Assembly (NCBI RefSeq): GCF_018474025.1
Contig: NZ_JAHCTA010000001.1
Location: 620,001 to 684,000 of the forward strand
Source of the DNA: Alteromonas oceanisediminis
GTDB lineage: Bacteria; Pseudomonadota; Gammaproteobacteria; Enterobacterales; Alteromonadaceae
DNA: 64,000 nt
Direction: 5' to 3'
In this document: in pieces, positions 43,409 to 53,014 of the stretch
How the letters are laid out: each line of letters begins with the position of its first letter
Position numbering within the stretch: the first letter of the stretch is position 1
Translations under genes and position numbers: made by a program
The notes under the pieces: generated by a model
The model's input: the letters and a program-made list of their open reading frames with translations, nothing else
Told to the model about the DNA's origin: nothing
Databases searched by the model: none

Positions 43409-44611
43409 TCAGCTTTTCTCGCGGCGCTTTGACAACATCAACGCGTCGTTCTCAGGGTGCAACGTTGCGGGCGACTCATCCGGATCGCCCGTCGCTTCGA
43501 TATATTTGACAAATACGCCGCTCAGGAACTTTTCAGAGTGGAAACCCAACCGTTTCGCGACCGAAGACACCTTGGCATCGGAGCGCATCAACACCTTCTT
43601 CGCATATTCCAATCGATAATGGTACACAAAGGCTCGAAAGTTTCGCTTCAGTAGTGCATGTGTTGCGGCAGCAAGCACCGTCGGGTCAACGTCGGCAGCG
43701 TCAGCCAGTTGTCGAAGTCGCAAACCAATCACCTTATAGGCTTTTTGCTGGATCATCGCCTGCTCTGCCGAAGTCAGCGTGCGTCGAAGCAATTCGTCGC
43801 TATAGGGGCGCTGGGCGACTTTGTCGAGGTCGATGGGCAGTGGAGAGTAGCGACGTCGCTCGGTCATCAATATCAAGATGAGTAGCAAAACCGTGGCGTA
43901 GGCTATATGCAGCGCCGATTGCCAGAGAGAAAAGTCGAGCACAGAAAAAGCCACCAGACTCACAATAATCACTGCGCAAAATGCAATACTCACCAGCGTA
44001 CCGACCAAACCAATGACAGCAGGCATTTTGTAATAGCGGATATCAACAACCTGTTCAGGCAGTGACGCTTGATGCGCCTGCATGCTTTCGACAAGTTGGA
44101 TCCCCATCGCCACTATCGCTGCACCGCCAAGTGCGTAGCAGGCATAAAGAGGGAGATTATACAGAGGCTCGCCCACCGGCGAGGCATCAAGTAATGCCAC
44201 CTTTACATCAAGCGGAAGCAATATGATGGGCACTTGCAACAACACAATGAGCACGACAATAATCGATTGCAGTCTGCGCCGCTGCCGAGGCTGCTCAACG
44301 ATGAGCGGGTAGAGCATTCTGGTTAATCCAACGTTTAACAAAACCGGCGCTACGTACGTCAAACCCACCAGACTCGCTAGCCATGTGGCCGACGGAAAAA
44401 GCTTAATGAGCTCTTCAACCAGACTCAGAGGCCAGAGTAAAGTCAGAATAAATAAAGCGCGGCCATGCGGCAGATCATCAAAACGAAACCACGCTAAACC
44501 CAGCAGTGCTACCCATAATCCACATAAAATCAGAACATATAAATCGACCAGCGCTGCCACGTCATCACCAATAAGCCTCAGATTGGATTGCCACGCGTCG
44601 CGTTCGCTCAA
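43409..44611 (-). CDS. Membrane-anchored AraC-type transcriptional regulator
   Basis: At most 400 residues. The N-terminal 260 residues have about seven transmembrane segments (for example LYVLILCGLWVALLGLAWF, RALFILTLLWPLSLVEEL, IIVVLIVLLQVPIILLPL). The C-terminal 100 residues are an AraC helix-turn-helix domain (NFRAFVYHYRLEYAKKVLMRSDAKVSSVAKRLGFHSEKFLSGVFVKYIEATG). Such proteins should sense a signal at the membrane and bind DNA directly. The longest frame begins at a TTG at 44611 inside ygiF. A GTG at 44560, just past the ygiF stop, is an equally good start and would give about 383 residues. The regulated genes are unknown; ygiF and putA are candidates only by proximity. Confidence 0.8.
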   Translation of the reverse strand: MSERDAWQSNLRLIGDDVAALVDLYVLILCGLWVALLGLAWFRFDDLPHGRALFILTLLWPLSLVEELIKLFPSATWLASLVGLTYVAPVLLNVGLTRMLYPLIVEQPRQRRRLQSIIVVLIVLLQVPIILLPLDVKVALLDASPVGEPLYNLPLYACYALGGAAIVAMGIQLVESMQAHQASLPEQVVDIRYYKMPAVIGLVGTLVSIAFCAVIIVSLVAFSVLDFSLWQSALHIAYATVLLLILILMTERRRYSPLPIDLDKVAQRPYSDELLRRTLTSAEQAMIQQKAYKVIGLRLRQLADAADVDPTVLAAATHALLKRNFRAFVYHYRLEYAKKVLMRSDAKVSSVAKRLGFHSEKFLSGVFVKYIEATGDPDESPATLHPENDALMLSKRREKS

Positions 44612-46094
44612 TCACGTGCAATAGGTTCTTTATTTTATCGGCCGCCCACGACTTTAATTCAAGGTCTTGATCAAATTCAGCTTCACGCAGCAGTGACTTC
44701 AAGGCGAGCAATGCCCTGAGCTCTTGAATACCACTGAGAATATCCAGCCAGGGCGCTCTAAATTCGCCGCGTTCATCGCCAAACAAATCGGCCAGTAAGA
44801 AACCACTGGTAAGTGCTTGGCGCAATACATGCTCGGTAGCAACATAATGCGAATCTGCTAATGGCTCAGCTTGCGACAAACTTTGCATCACGTTTTGCCA
44901 GCCTTGCGATAGCCAGCCACGCGCATGTTCTAGCACCGGTTTGTCGGCGCCTGATACCGTGGCTTGCCAAGGCCGCTTTAAAATAACCTCACTGGTCAGC
45001 AATTTGATGTTATTAGCCGTGCTATCAAAAAAAAGCGTTCGGGCGGCACGCCCCTGCAATAAGCCCATCTTGCGCCCCTGTAAATAGCTCATTAACGCGT
45101 CATGTTCATTCAAATACTTACTAAATGGCCCACGCTTTGAGCGCAGGTAGCGAATGCTGTTGAGCTCATTCACCCATTGCCAGCGTTGCGAAAAACTGAT
45201 CAATTGTTTGTGCAGCTTCAGTAACTCCGGACACTGCAACACTGGCAAGTACAACGATACACAGTGAAGCAGTAAGTGCACCCCCTCCACCATAAAGTCT
45301 AAATATTTGAGTTTGTGCGTTTGCAGGTACGCTTGTTCGTGATATTGCCAATGCATCAAGGCTTTTTGTGCCGATTGGCAGAAGGCATCTTCGGTGGAAA
45401 GTTTAGGCGCTAACGGCAAGTATTCGGGCAAGGGGTGTGGCTGAATGAGCGACTCGCCAATAAGGTGATACCCCGATGCTGCCTTAGTGGTGTCGCTGAG
45501 ACGAAGCGACAATGTATTATTGAGTAAACGCGCTAATTCAAATACGCGATCCACATTGCCCGTTTTTAGCTCAATCTCTACTTCATCGATAGGCACTGTG
45601 TCGCCATCGGCACTCACTTCGCCGCGATCGAACACCAGTTCAATCACCGCATCGTTGAACCGTAAAGTGTATTCGTTGCGTTCAAAATCAGTTTTGAATC
45701 GCAGGCTCAGCGATTTCGTTAACGTGCTTGGCTCGGCATCGTCTGGCCACTCGACGCGCGAAAACAGTGTGAGATCCGGGGTCGGCTCCTGTAACTGGAT
45801 GTTGTATTCACCGCGTTGATGCAACCCCCCCGTGGTACTGCCATGGGTTTTCAGCGTTTGCTCAAAAACGCCGTCACAGCCGCGTACCCGAAAACCAAAG
45901 CGATGCTTAGCAAAGTAAAAATCCTGCGTGTCATAATAATGATTGGTGAGCTGCTTACACTCAAAATCAACTTGTAAGCCGTCAGATTGACTCAATTTCT
46001 CCGACAGATTGGGCAATAGTTGCTCACGAAATACGGCATGCCCCTGGCCGGACAGGGCAAATTTCATCTCAAGTTCGTTAATCAAACCGGACAT
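44565..46094 (-). CDS. CYTH-CHAD protein, inorganic triphosphatase YgiF-like
   Basis: About 509 residues. The N-terminal CYTH domain (1-200) starts with the signature ELEMKF (ExExK) and carries charged strands lining a tunnel (HRFGFRVRGCDGVFEQTLKTHG, EIELKTGNV). The C-terminal CHAD domain (about 230-500) is helical and rich in His and basic residues, a polyphosphate-binding fold. E. coli YgiF hydrolyses inorganic triphosphate, and its gene neighbours ygiM as here. I chose the ATG at 46094 (MSGLINELEMK); an ATG two codons upstream (46100) is possible. It overlaps or directly precedes the membrane AraC-type gene. Confidence 0.88.
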   Translation of the reverse strand: MSGLINELEMKFALSGQGHAVFREQLLPNLSEKLSQSDGLQVDFECKQLTNHYYDTQDFYFAKHRFGFRVRGCDGVFEQTLKTHGSTTGGLHQRGEYNIQLQEPTPDLTLFSRVEWPDDAEPSTLTKSLSLRFKTDFERNEYTLRFNDAVIELVFDRGEVSADGDTVPIDEVEIELKTGNVDRVFELARLLNNTLSLRLSDTTKAASGYHLIGESLIQPHPLPEYLPLAPKLSTEDAFCQSAQKALMHWQYHEQAYLQTHKLKYLDFMVEGVHLLLHCVSLYLPVLQCPELLKLHKQLISFSQRWQWVNELNSIRYLRSKRGPFSKYLNEHDALMSYLQGRKMGLLQGRAARTLFFDSTANNIKLLTSEVILKRPWQATVSGADKPVLEHARGWLSQGWQNVMQSLSQAEPLADSHYVATEHVLRQALTSGFLLADLFGDERGEFRAPWLDILSGIQELRALLALKSLLREAEFDQDLELKSWAADKIKNLLHVIERTRRVAIQSEAYW

Positions 46095-46213
46095 TTCCAC
46101 CTAAGTTGTTGGTCTCGCTGTAACCTTACTCTTGCCCCTTTCACTTGGCAATCGGTTCACCATCGAATACCATCGGGTAATTATTCTTAATCGCGCTGTG
46201 TGCGCTTGGATTT

Positions 46214-46810
46214 ATGCAACGACTATTCGCTTTATTATTGTTCGCTTCGTTTTCCTTTTCAGCTATCGCTCTGCAAGAACAGGGCAGTGATGCTACAACA
46301 GCTAGTATCACCGATGATTTGACGGTATTCATACACACAGGCCCCAGTCGGAACTATCGTATTATAGGCACCATACAGGCAGGCCAACCGATCACGGTTT
46401 TGCAACGTGATGGCGACCCGCAATTTATTCAAATGACCGATAACGAAGGCCAGACCGGGTGGGTTGAAGCCCAGTATGTGTCCAACACGCCATCGATACG
46501 TGCACAACTGCCCGCACTGGAAGAGCAAGTGGGCGAGTTGCAAGAACGCCTCAGTTCATTACAGCAGCAATACCAACGCGTTCGCAGCGAAAAAAACGCC
46601 CTGGAGCAGCAAAATCAACGTATGGCTGGCGAGCTGGAAACAGCACTGCAAAGCAATATCACGCTGCAATCGGAATTGGATAACGCAGACAATACCGCCA
46701 TGATTGAATGGTTTACTCGCGGCGGTATCGTTGCCGTGGTCTGTATTCTGCTTGGCATATTACTGACTTACCTGCCGAAAAAACGTCGCCGTGAAGATCA
46801 ATGGATGTAA
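46214..46810 (+). CDS. ygiM: SH3-domain membrane protein YgiM
   Basis: A 198-residue protein of the TIGR04211/YgiM type. It has a signal peptide (MQRLFALLLFASFSFSAIA), a bacterial SH3 domain (about 30-90; TVFIHTGPSRNYRIIGTIQAGQPITVLQ, WVEAQYVSNTPS), a coiled coil (about 95-160) and a C-terminal transmembrane segment (GGIVAVVCILLGILLTYLP) with a basic cytoplasmic tail. The SH3 domain should face the periplasm, possibly binding peptidoglycan or protein. Divergent from the CYTH-CHAD gene, the same pairing as ygiF-ygiM in E. coli. Followed by a shared terminator. Confidence 0.87.
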   Translation: MQRLFALLLFASFSFSAIALQEQGSDATTASITDDLTVFIHTGPSRNYRIIGTIQAGQPITVLQRDGDPQFIQMTDNEGQTGWVEAQYVSNTPSIRAQLPALEEQVGELQERLSSLQQQYQRVRSEKNALEQQNQRMAGELETALQSNITLQSELDNADNTAMIEWFTRGGIVAVVCILLGILLTYLPKKRRREDQWM

Positions 46811-46838
46811 TGGAAGCGAGTGACTGATAACGAGCACT

Positions 46839-46867
46839 AAAAAAGGGCGTTTAGAACGCCCTTTTTT
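46839..46867. terminator. Bidirectional terminator between ygiM and putA
   Basis: AAAAAAGGGCGTT (46839-46851), loop TAG, AACGCCCTTTTTT (46855-46867): a 13-bp stem with A and T runs on both sides, placed between two convergent genes. Confidence 0.93.
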
Positions 46868-46909
46868 GTGTCTCACTGTTGCTTAAAATCAGCGACCAAC
46901 AGGCGCTAA

Positions 46910-49900
46910 TTAGTCATCATCAACCAGTGTCATCAGCGAGGTGTTACCGCCGGATGCAGTGGTATCAATACTAATGGTTTTTTCAGTCATCAGCCGCACA
47001 ATCAGGTTATCCATATACTCTGAGGTGATAACCGGCAGGATTGGGCCTTCCCGTTCGGCAAGCCGTGCACAGAAGTACTCGTGGTGATTGTTTTGACTGT
47101 CGACCACAACCCCGGCTAACACTGGGTGGGCGAGCAATGCGTGCAAATGCTCCGGACGTGCTACTTGCAGCACATCAGGTGGCGCACCAGCATCAACCAG
47201 ATAACCCTTAATGGCTTCCAGTTCGCCATAGTAAGCATCAGAAACCACCGTCACAATGGCGTTACCCGTGGCGAGCGCAGTCACCAACGACAATACCCAA
47301 TAGTCGAAGTTAACACTGGTATCACCAAACCCGAGTAGCACACCACGAGACTCAAACCGCAGTTCGTTCGCCTCGCCGGTTGGCCCCGGTAACGCGGTGT
47401 GCTTTTTCAACAGTTTTTCAATCAGCGTCAATTGCTTACGAGCGCCGGACAGGGTTGCATCCAACTCTTCCGCATAATCTTCACTAACATCGTCGCGTGC
47501 CAGTTTTGCCAACATCTGACGTACAAATGAAATCCGATCATTGAGCGCCAAACGACGCCATTTTTGCTGAGCTTCAGCGGCTTTTTGCATCCACTGATCC
47601 ACTTTCTCATCGTCTGCCTCATTGGGCGTAAAGTCCCGCGAGGTCGGATCAGGCGCCGTCCAGATATCGCTTGGTGTTTTGCGTTCCAGCATTAACCGCG
47701 GCAAATAGTTTGGACCACCCGCCTTCGGACCCGTTCCAGACAGGCCTCGCCCACCAAAGGGCTGCACACCGACGACCGCACCAATAATATTACGATTGAT
47801 GTAAACGTTCCCGACACGCGCCATTTCTGCCAGCGCCTGTGCGCGTTCATCAATGCGAGAGTGCACGCCCATGGTCAGGCCATAGCCCAGCGCGTTAATT
47901 TTCTCTACGGTTGCTTCAAGCTGATTTGCTTTAAAGCGTACGACGTGAATGATTGGCCCAAAGACTTCTTTTTCTAAAATGTCTGCCGATTCAATCTCGT
48001 ATAATGTTGGCGGGAAGAAGTGACCCTTATCAACGCCCTCAACGTGCTCGCTGCCGAAGTCACATTGATGCAGCAGCTTGGCCTTTCCTTCCATATTTTT
48101 GATATGGCTTTGCAGCGTGTCTAAGGCTTTTTTATCGATCACCGGGCCAACATCAGTGCTCAACCAGCGTGGGTCACCAATAGACAATTCTTTCATCGCC
48201 CCTACCAGCATGGTAATGACTTTGTCAGCGATTTCCTCTTGCAAATACAACACGCGCAGCGCTGAACAGCGTTGGCCTGCGCTTTGGAAACCAGAATGCA
48301 CCACGTCGTCAACCACTTGCTCGGGTAACGCGGTGGAATCGACAATCATGCAGTTTTGACCGCCTGTTTCAGCAATCAACGGCACCTGAGCACCGCTTCG
48401 CTTAGCGAGTGTGCGTGCAATCAAGGTGGCAGTTTGCGTAGATCCGGTAAACATAACGGCATTGACGCGCTCGTCTGGCAAAAGCGTTTCGCCTACCGGC
48501 GCACCGTCGGAAATCACTAATTGAACAGCGTCCTCCGGCAAGCCCACCAAATACATGATGTCTACTGCCCGTCTGGCAATCAGCGCTGTTTGTTCGGCAG
48601 GTTTCGCAATCACGGTATTGCCGGCCGCAAGGGCAGCAACTACCTGACCTAAAAATATCGCCAGTGGGAAGTTCCAAGGACTGATCGCCAACACAACACC
48701 ACGGGAGAGCAAACGCTCATCCAGGCAAACTTTCTCTAACTCAACGGCGTAGTAGCGACAAAAATCAACCGCTTCGCGGATTTCATCTATCGCATCCTGT
48801 GTCACCTTACCCGCCTCGACAATACAAAGCGCAATAAGCTCATCGCGATGGCGCTCCAGCGCATCACCAATGCGGTTTAGCACATGCGCTCTCTCTGCAA
48901 CCGGCAACGTGTGCCAGCTTTCGTAACCTTCAGTCACCTTGGCTAGTTTTTCTTGCATCTGCGCTTTGGTGTCGTACTCATGGTAACCGACAATGTGCGA
49001 CTGATTGGCGGGGTTTCTTACCGCAACGGCCCCTTCCGGCAGCGTGGGCTCATCCACCTGATAAAGGCTGATAAAGCGTTCCACACCGCGTTTCAGCGGC
49101 ACCATATGATTTAAATCGGTGATATCGATGCCGGCTGAGTTGACCCGCTCAGGCGCAAAAATTGCCTTGGGCAAACGAATATTCGGATTCACGCGTTGAG
49201 TGAGGCGCTGTGTGCGTTCGACCGGATCTTCCAGTAGAGATTCAACCGGCTTACTATCGTCGATGATGGCATTAACGAAAGATGAATTCGCACCATTTTC
49301 AAGTAAGCGGCGCACGAGATATGCCAAGAGATCTTCATGATCGCCCACCGGCGCGTAAATACGACACTGAATTTTTTCTTCATTAACGACACTGTCGTAC
49401 AGGGTATCGCCCATACCGTGCAAGCACTGAAACTCAAAGCCCGTTCTATCGTCACCCGCCAACTCAATAATCACCGACGCGGTATAGGCATTATGCGTAG
49501 CAAACTGAGGGTAGATAGAATCCCGATAGGCCAACAACCGATTCGCGCACGCATGGTATGAAACGTCTGTAGAGGATTTACGCGTAAATACGGGGTAATC
49601 ATCCAACCCGCCTTGCTGACTCGCTTTGATTTCGGTATCCCAGTAGGCTCCCTTAACCAGACGGACCATCAAACTGCGGCCCTCTTCAACCGTCAACGCG
49701 CGCAGCCACTCGATCACATGGATGGCTCGCTTTTGGTATGACTGCACCGCAAGTCCGAAGCCAGACCAATCGCCTAACTGAGGGTCGCGAAACACAGCCT
49801 CAATAATGTCCAATGAAATATCTAAACGCTCTGATTCTTCTGCATCTACCGTAAGATTGATGTCGTACTCTTTTGCCAGCAAGCACAGGGAAAGCAGTTT

Positions 49901-50716
49901 AGGCGGGATTTCCTTGAGCACACGATCCCGATGGGTGAACTCATAACGTGGATGGATCGCCGAAAGTTTGACTGAAATACCGGGGCTGAGCCGTGGCCCT
50001 TTACCTTTGGCAGCTTTACCAATCGCATGGATCGCTTTTTCGTAAGATTTAAAATAACGCTCCGCGTCAGCCGAAGTACGTGCCCCCTCGCCCAACATGT
50101 CATAGGAATAAACATAGCCTTGCTGTTCTTTCTCGCGTGCACGCTTAAGCGCTTCGTCAATGGTTTCACCCATGACAAACTGACGGCCCATGACTTTCAT
50201 CGCGATATTCATAGCACGGCGGATCACCGGTTCGCCTAAGCGCCCCATGGTTTTTTCTAATAGATTAAATTGCTCGGTTTTGCGCTTATCGGCGTAATTC
50301 ACCATGTTTCCGGTGAGCAACAAGCCCCACGATGACGCATTCACGAAAAACGAATCACTGTTGCCTAAATGCGGTGCCCACTTACCTTTTGCCAGCTTAT
50401 CGCGGATTAAACCTTCCTGCGTTTCTTTGTCAGGCACACGTAGTAACGCCTCAGCCAGACACATCAGCACCACACCTTCCGATGTAGAGAGAGAATATTC
50501 ATTTAATAGTGCGTCTACGCCGCCGTGACCTTCCTGCTCCTTACGGATGCGCAACACCAGCTTGCGCGCACGGTCCCAGGCTCGGCTGCGCGCACGCATG
50601 TTGATTTCAGCTTCGGGAAGAATGAAATCAATCGCTTTTTCTTCGTCAATGCGATGATAATCACGAATAGCCTGACGAAGTGGTAATGCCGAACAAAGTT
50701 GATCAGAAAAAAGCAT
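46910..50716 (-). CDS. putA: Bifunctional proline dehydrogenase / P5C dehydrogenase PutA
   Basis: A 1268-residue enzyme that oxidises proline to glutamate in two steps with substrate channelling. The PRODH barrel (about 140-480) shows GEGARTSADAERYFKSYEKAI, VKLSAIHPRYE, TVDAEE and RLVKGAYWDTEIK. The P5C dehydrogenase part (about 570-1030) has the Glu in ETGGQNC and the catalytic Cys in GFQSAGQRCSALR. A C-terminal extension (about 1060-1268) resembles an inactive ALDH-like domain. The protein starts MLFSDQLCSALPLRQAIRDYH, without the ribbon-helix-helix DNA-binding domain of E. coli PutA, so it probably does not repress its own gene. AGAGG precedes the ATG. No putP or regulator gene is adjacent. 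Confidence 0.96.
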   Translation of the reverse strand: MLFSDQLCSALPLRQAIRDYHRIDEEKAIDFILPEAEINMRARSRAWDRARKLVLRIRKEQEGHGGVDALLNEYSLSTSEGVVLMCLAEALLRVPDKETQEGLIRDKLAKGKWAPHLGNSDSFFVNASSWGLLLTGNMVNYADKRKTEQFNLLEKTMGRLGEPVIRRAMNIAMKVMGRQFVMGETIDEALKRAREKEQQGYVYSYDMLGEGARTSADAERYFKSYEKAIHAIGKAAKGKGPRLSPGISVKLSAIHPRYEFTHRDRVLKEIPPKLLSLCLLAKEYDINLTVDAEESERLDISLDIIEAVFRDPQLGDWSGFGLAVQSYQKRAIHVIEWLRALTVEEGRSLMVRLVKGAYWDTEIKASQQGGLDDYPVFTRKSSTDVSYHACANRLLAYRDSIYPQFATHNAYTASVIIELAGDDRTGFEFQCLHGMGDTLYDSVVNEEKIQCRIYAPVGDHEDLLAYLVRRLLENGANSSFVNAIIDDSKPVESLLEDPVERTQRLTQRVNPNIRLPKAIFAPERVNSAGIDITDLNHMVPLKRGVERFISLYQVDEPTLPEGAVAVRNPANQSHIVGYHEYDTKAQMQEKLAKVTEGYESWHTLPVAERAHVLNRIGDALERHRDELIALCIVEAGKVTQDAIDEIREAVDFCRYYAVELEKVCLDERLLSRGVVLAISPWNFPLAIFLGQVVAALAAGNTVIAKPAEQTALIARRAVDIMYLVGLPEDAVQLVISDGAPVGETLLPDERVNAVMFTGSTQTATLIARTLAKRSGAQVPLIAETGGQNCMIVDSTALPEQVVDDVVHSGFQSAGQRCSALRVLYLQEEIADKVITMLVGAMKELSIGDPRWLSTDVGPVIDKKALDTLQSHIKNMEGKAKLLHQCDFGSEHVEGVDKGHFFPPTLYEIESADILEKEVFGPIIHVVRFKANQLEATVEKINALGYGLTMGVHSRIDERAQALAEMARVGNVYINRNIIGAVVGVQPFGGRGLSGTGPKAGGPNYLPRLMLERKTPSDIWTAPDPTSRDFTPNEADDEKVDQWMQKAAEAQQKWRRLALNDRISFVRQMLAKLARDDVSEDYAEELDATLSGARKQLTLIEKLLKKHTALPGPTGEANELRFESRGVLLGFGDTSVNFDYWVLSLVTALATGNAIVTVVSDAYYGELEAIKGYLVDAGAPPDVLQVARPEHLHALLAHPVLAGVVVDSQNNHHEYFCARLAEREGPILPVITSEYMDNLIVRLMTEKTISIDTTASGGNTSLMTLVDDD

Positions 50717-50962
50717 ATGAGCCTCTAGTTAAATTGAAAAGACAACAGAGTGTGCCAAACTCATTGACGTTGAATAATGCTGACAGCGCGTAAAATAAAC
50801 GCAAGACAACAAGCGTATCATTGATGTTTTTTCAGTATCAACCATAGTCGGTAGATCAACATCACTGTGCGACCATGGCGTTGAACTCGCTGCACCCATT
50901 TTTGTCTTTAGTGATAGGGCCACAGGCCGCAGTCGATGGTATTAGTGAATATGGGAAATACG

Positions 50963-52663
50963 ATGAAATTGCTTAGAAACACGCTGCTGATTATAGTCGC
51001 CTTGCTGTTGGTGACCTACTTTTTCCTGCTTGATTACCTCATCAAAACAATCGGCGAGCAACAGCTGACAGAGGCCTATGGTGCTGAAGTGAATATTGGT
51101 GACGTCAGCCATAGCCTGTTTCCCGCAACGATTACGTTAAGAGATATACAACTCACCGACCCCGCCAAACCGATGCAAAACAAAGTGGTTGTTGGTGAAG
51201 CGTTTGCCGATGTTGAGATCATGCCACTGTTGAAACAAAAACTTATCGCCAATCAACTCAATATTGATAATGTTCAATTTGCGCAACCAAGAGCAAGCGC
51301 AGGCAAAGTGATTCGAAAACCCGACCCCAGTGCCGGTTTTGCCTTTCCGACAGCCGAGGATATTCCGTCTGTGGATGAACTATTGGCAAACTCTCCCTTA
51401 AAAACCACCAAAGCGGTAGAGCAAGCTCAGCAAACCTATCAAACGCACACCGACACGCTTAAGTCGCAATACCAGTCGTTACCTGATAAAGCACGTCTCG
51501 AATTTTATAAGCAGGAAATTAAAACGTTGAAGGAAACTCAGTTCAACGACCCACAAGCACTGTTACAGGCAAAAGCGAAGTTTGATGAACTCAAAGAGCA
51601 GATGCGCGTTGATAAGGCAAAGATTGAGGCATTTAAACAGGCAGCACAAACCGCTAAGGCTGATTTGAGTGAAGCCGTCAGCGCTTTGAGAAATGCGCCA
51701 CAGCAGGATTATCAGTTACTGCAAGGTGTGTTTGCTGGGGACCAGGCTGCCTTGCAGCAAGTCACGCAAAGTGTGTTTGGTGATAAAGCCGAACAGTATA
51801 CGCAGTACCTCACGCTGGCGATACAAACCATAGCGCCCATGCTGCAAGGCGATACCGAAGATGCAAAACCTGTCGAAATCAATACGGACGGGTTGCCTAA
51901 AGTGTGGATCAAGAATGCGCGAGCCTCGGTTAACGTCAAAGGCGAATCCATCACAACGCAATGGCAAAATATCACCGACCAACATGCGCTGATCAACGCG
52001 GCTACCACGTTTACTGTCGATGCAGCCGCAGGCGCGTTTTGGAGCGCGTTTAACACATCTGGTCAGTTCAAATTAGATGACAAAGGTATCGATGCGCAGC
52101 AAAACTGGTCACTCTCTGGCGTGAATTTAGACAATTTAACCTTATCAGACGGTGGCCGCATGACGGCGCAGATCGCCGAAGCGTTGCTGGCGTCAAGCGG
52201 CTCGCTTAAGGTCACAGATAATCAGGTAAGCGGTACGGGCAAAGTTGACTTGGTACAGCTTGCATTGACAGCCAGCGGCACCGACAATTTTACCAGTGCT
52301 CTAGCCGACGCGCTTGAAGATATTTCCTCGCTCGCGATGAATATTGGCTTTAGCGGCGATATCAACAGTCCGCGTTTTTCAATTGGTTCAAATCTGGATA
52401 AGCAATTGGTTGGCGCGATCGCAGCAAACTTGTCTGGCGGGCAAAGTGGAAAGCTCAGCGAACTGCGTGATAAGTTGAACGCCAAAGCCGCTGATGCGCT
52501 GGGCGAAACGAATGCGGCGTTGGCTCAAACGGTCGACTGGCAAGCACTCGCATCAGGCGATGCGACAACGCTAGAAAACCTTTTGCAAACCCAACTCAAC
52601 AATGTGGTTGACGATCAGAAGAAAAAGCTACTTGATAAGCTTAAAGGCAAACTAGGCGGGTGA
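50963..52663 (+). CDS. TIGR03545 family membrane-anchored protein
   Basis: A 566-residue protein with an N-terminal transmembrane anchor (KLLRNTLLIIVALLLVTYFFLLDYLIK) and a large periplasmic part: an AsmA-like opening (GAEVNIGDVSHSLFPATITLRDIQLTDPA), a helical Lys/Gln-rich central region (about 145-240) and repetitive beta-rich sequence (INAATTFTVDAAAGAFWSAFNTSGQFKLD). The layout matches the uncharacterised TIGR03545 family. I prefer the ATG at 50963, with GGGAA upstream and the anchor directly following; ATGs at 50951 and 50936 are in frame. The 220 bp upstream, shared with putA, show no clear site. Function unknown. Confidence 0.75.
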   Translation: MKLLRNTLLIIVALLLVTYFFLLDYLIKTIGEQQLTEAYGAEVNIGDVSHSLFPATITLRDIQLTDPAKPMQNKVVVGEAFADVEIMPLLKQKLIANQLNIDNVQFAQPRASAGKVIRKPDPSAGFAFPTAEDIPSVDELLANSPLKTTKAVEQAQQTYQTHTDTLKSQYQSLPDKARLEFYKQEIKTLKETQFNDPQALLQAKAKFDELKEQMRVDKAKIEAFKQAAQTAKADLSEAVSALRNAPQQDYQLLQGVFAGDQAALQQVTQSVFGDKAEQYTQYLTLAIQTIAPMLQGDTEDAKPVEINTDGLPKVWIKNARASVNVKGESITTQWQNITDQHALINAATTFTVDAAAGAFWSAFNTSGQFKLDDKGIDAQQNWSLSGVNLDNLTLSDGGRMTAQIAEALLASSGSLKVTDNQVSGTGKVDLVQLALTASGTDNFTSALADALEDISSLAMNIGFSGDINSPRFSIGSNLDKQLVGAIAANLSGGQSGKLSELRDKLNAKAADALGETNAALAQTVDWQALASGDATTLENLLQTQLNNVVDDQKKKLLDKLKGKLGG

Positions 52664-52708
52664 AAGCTTTGATTGTGAATCGATACGCGGCATAATAGGC
52701 GCATCTCA

Positions 52709-53011
52709 ATGAAAGGCATTTTCATGTTGCGCAAACGCTTATTGCCACTGTTGCTTATCACCTTACTGGCGCTGCTGCAGTACCGCCTTTGGTTTGGCAA
52801 GCACAGTATTCCCGACTTATGGGAACTGGAAGCGCAAATAGCCGCACAAGTGCAGCAAAATGCGAATCTGACTCAGCGTAACGATTTGCTAAAAGCAGAC
52901 ATCAACGATTTGAAAATAGGCCTTGAAGCGATCGAAGAACGCGCTCGCAACGAATTAGGCCTGATTAAACAAGGCGAAACGTTTTACCGTATTCTGCCAG
53001 CAGAGCAATAA
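52709..53011 (+). CDS. ftsB: Cell division protein FtsB
   Basis: A 100-residue bitopic divisome protein that joins FtsL and FtsQ. It has an N-terminal transmembrane helix (LLPLLLITLLALLQYRLWFG), then the conserved GKHSIPDL, a coiled coil (AQIAAQVQQNANLTQRNDLLKADINDL) and the conserved EAIEERARNELGLIKQGETFYR. Two starts are possible: 52709 (AGGCG upstream) and 52724 (AAAGG upstream); the second fits E. coli FtsB length better. It precedes ispD by 3 bp, the usual ftsB-ispD-ispF order. Confidence 0.95.
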   Translation: MKGIFMLRKRLLPLLLITLLALLQYRLWFGKHSIPDLWELEAQIAAQVQQNANLTQRNDLLKADINDLKIGLEAIEERARNELGLIKQGETFYRILPAEQ

Positions 53012-53014
53012 CCC

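Noticed and set aside
44565-46100. Possible adenylate cyclase assignment for the CYTH-CHAD protein
   Set aside because: The CYTH domain is also found in class IV cyclases, but fusion to CHAD and the ygiM neighbour match the inorganic triphosphatase type.
50729-50923. 64-codon minus-strand frame between putA and the TIGR03545 gene
   Set aside because: No ribosome-binding site or family signal; it covers the shared upstream region of two divergent genes.
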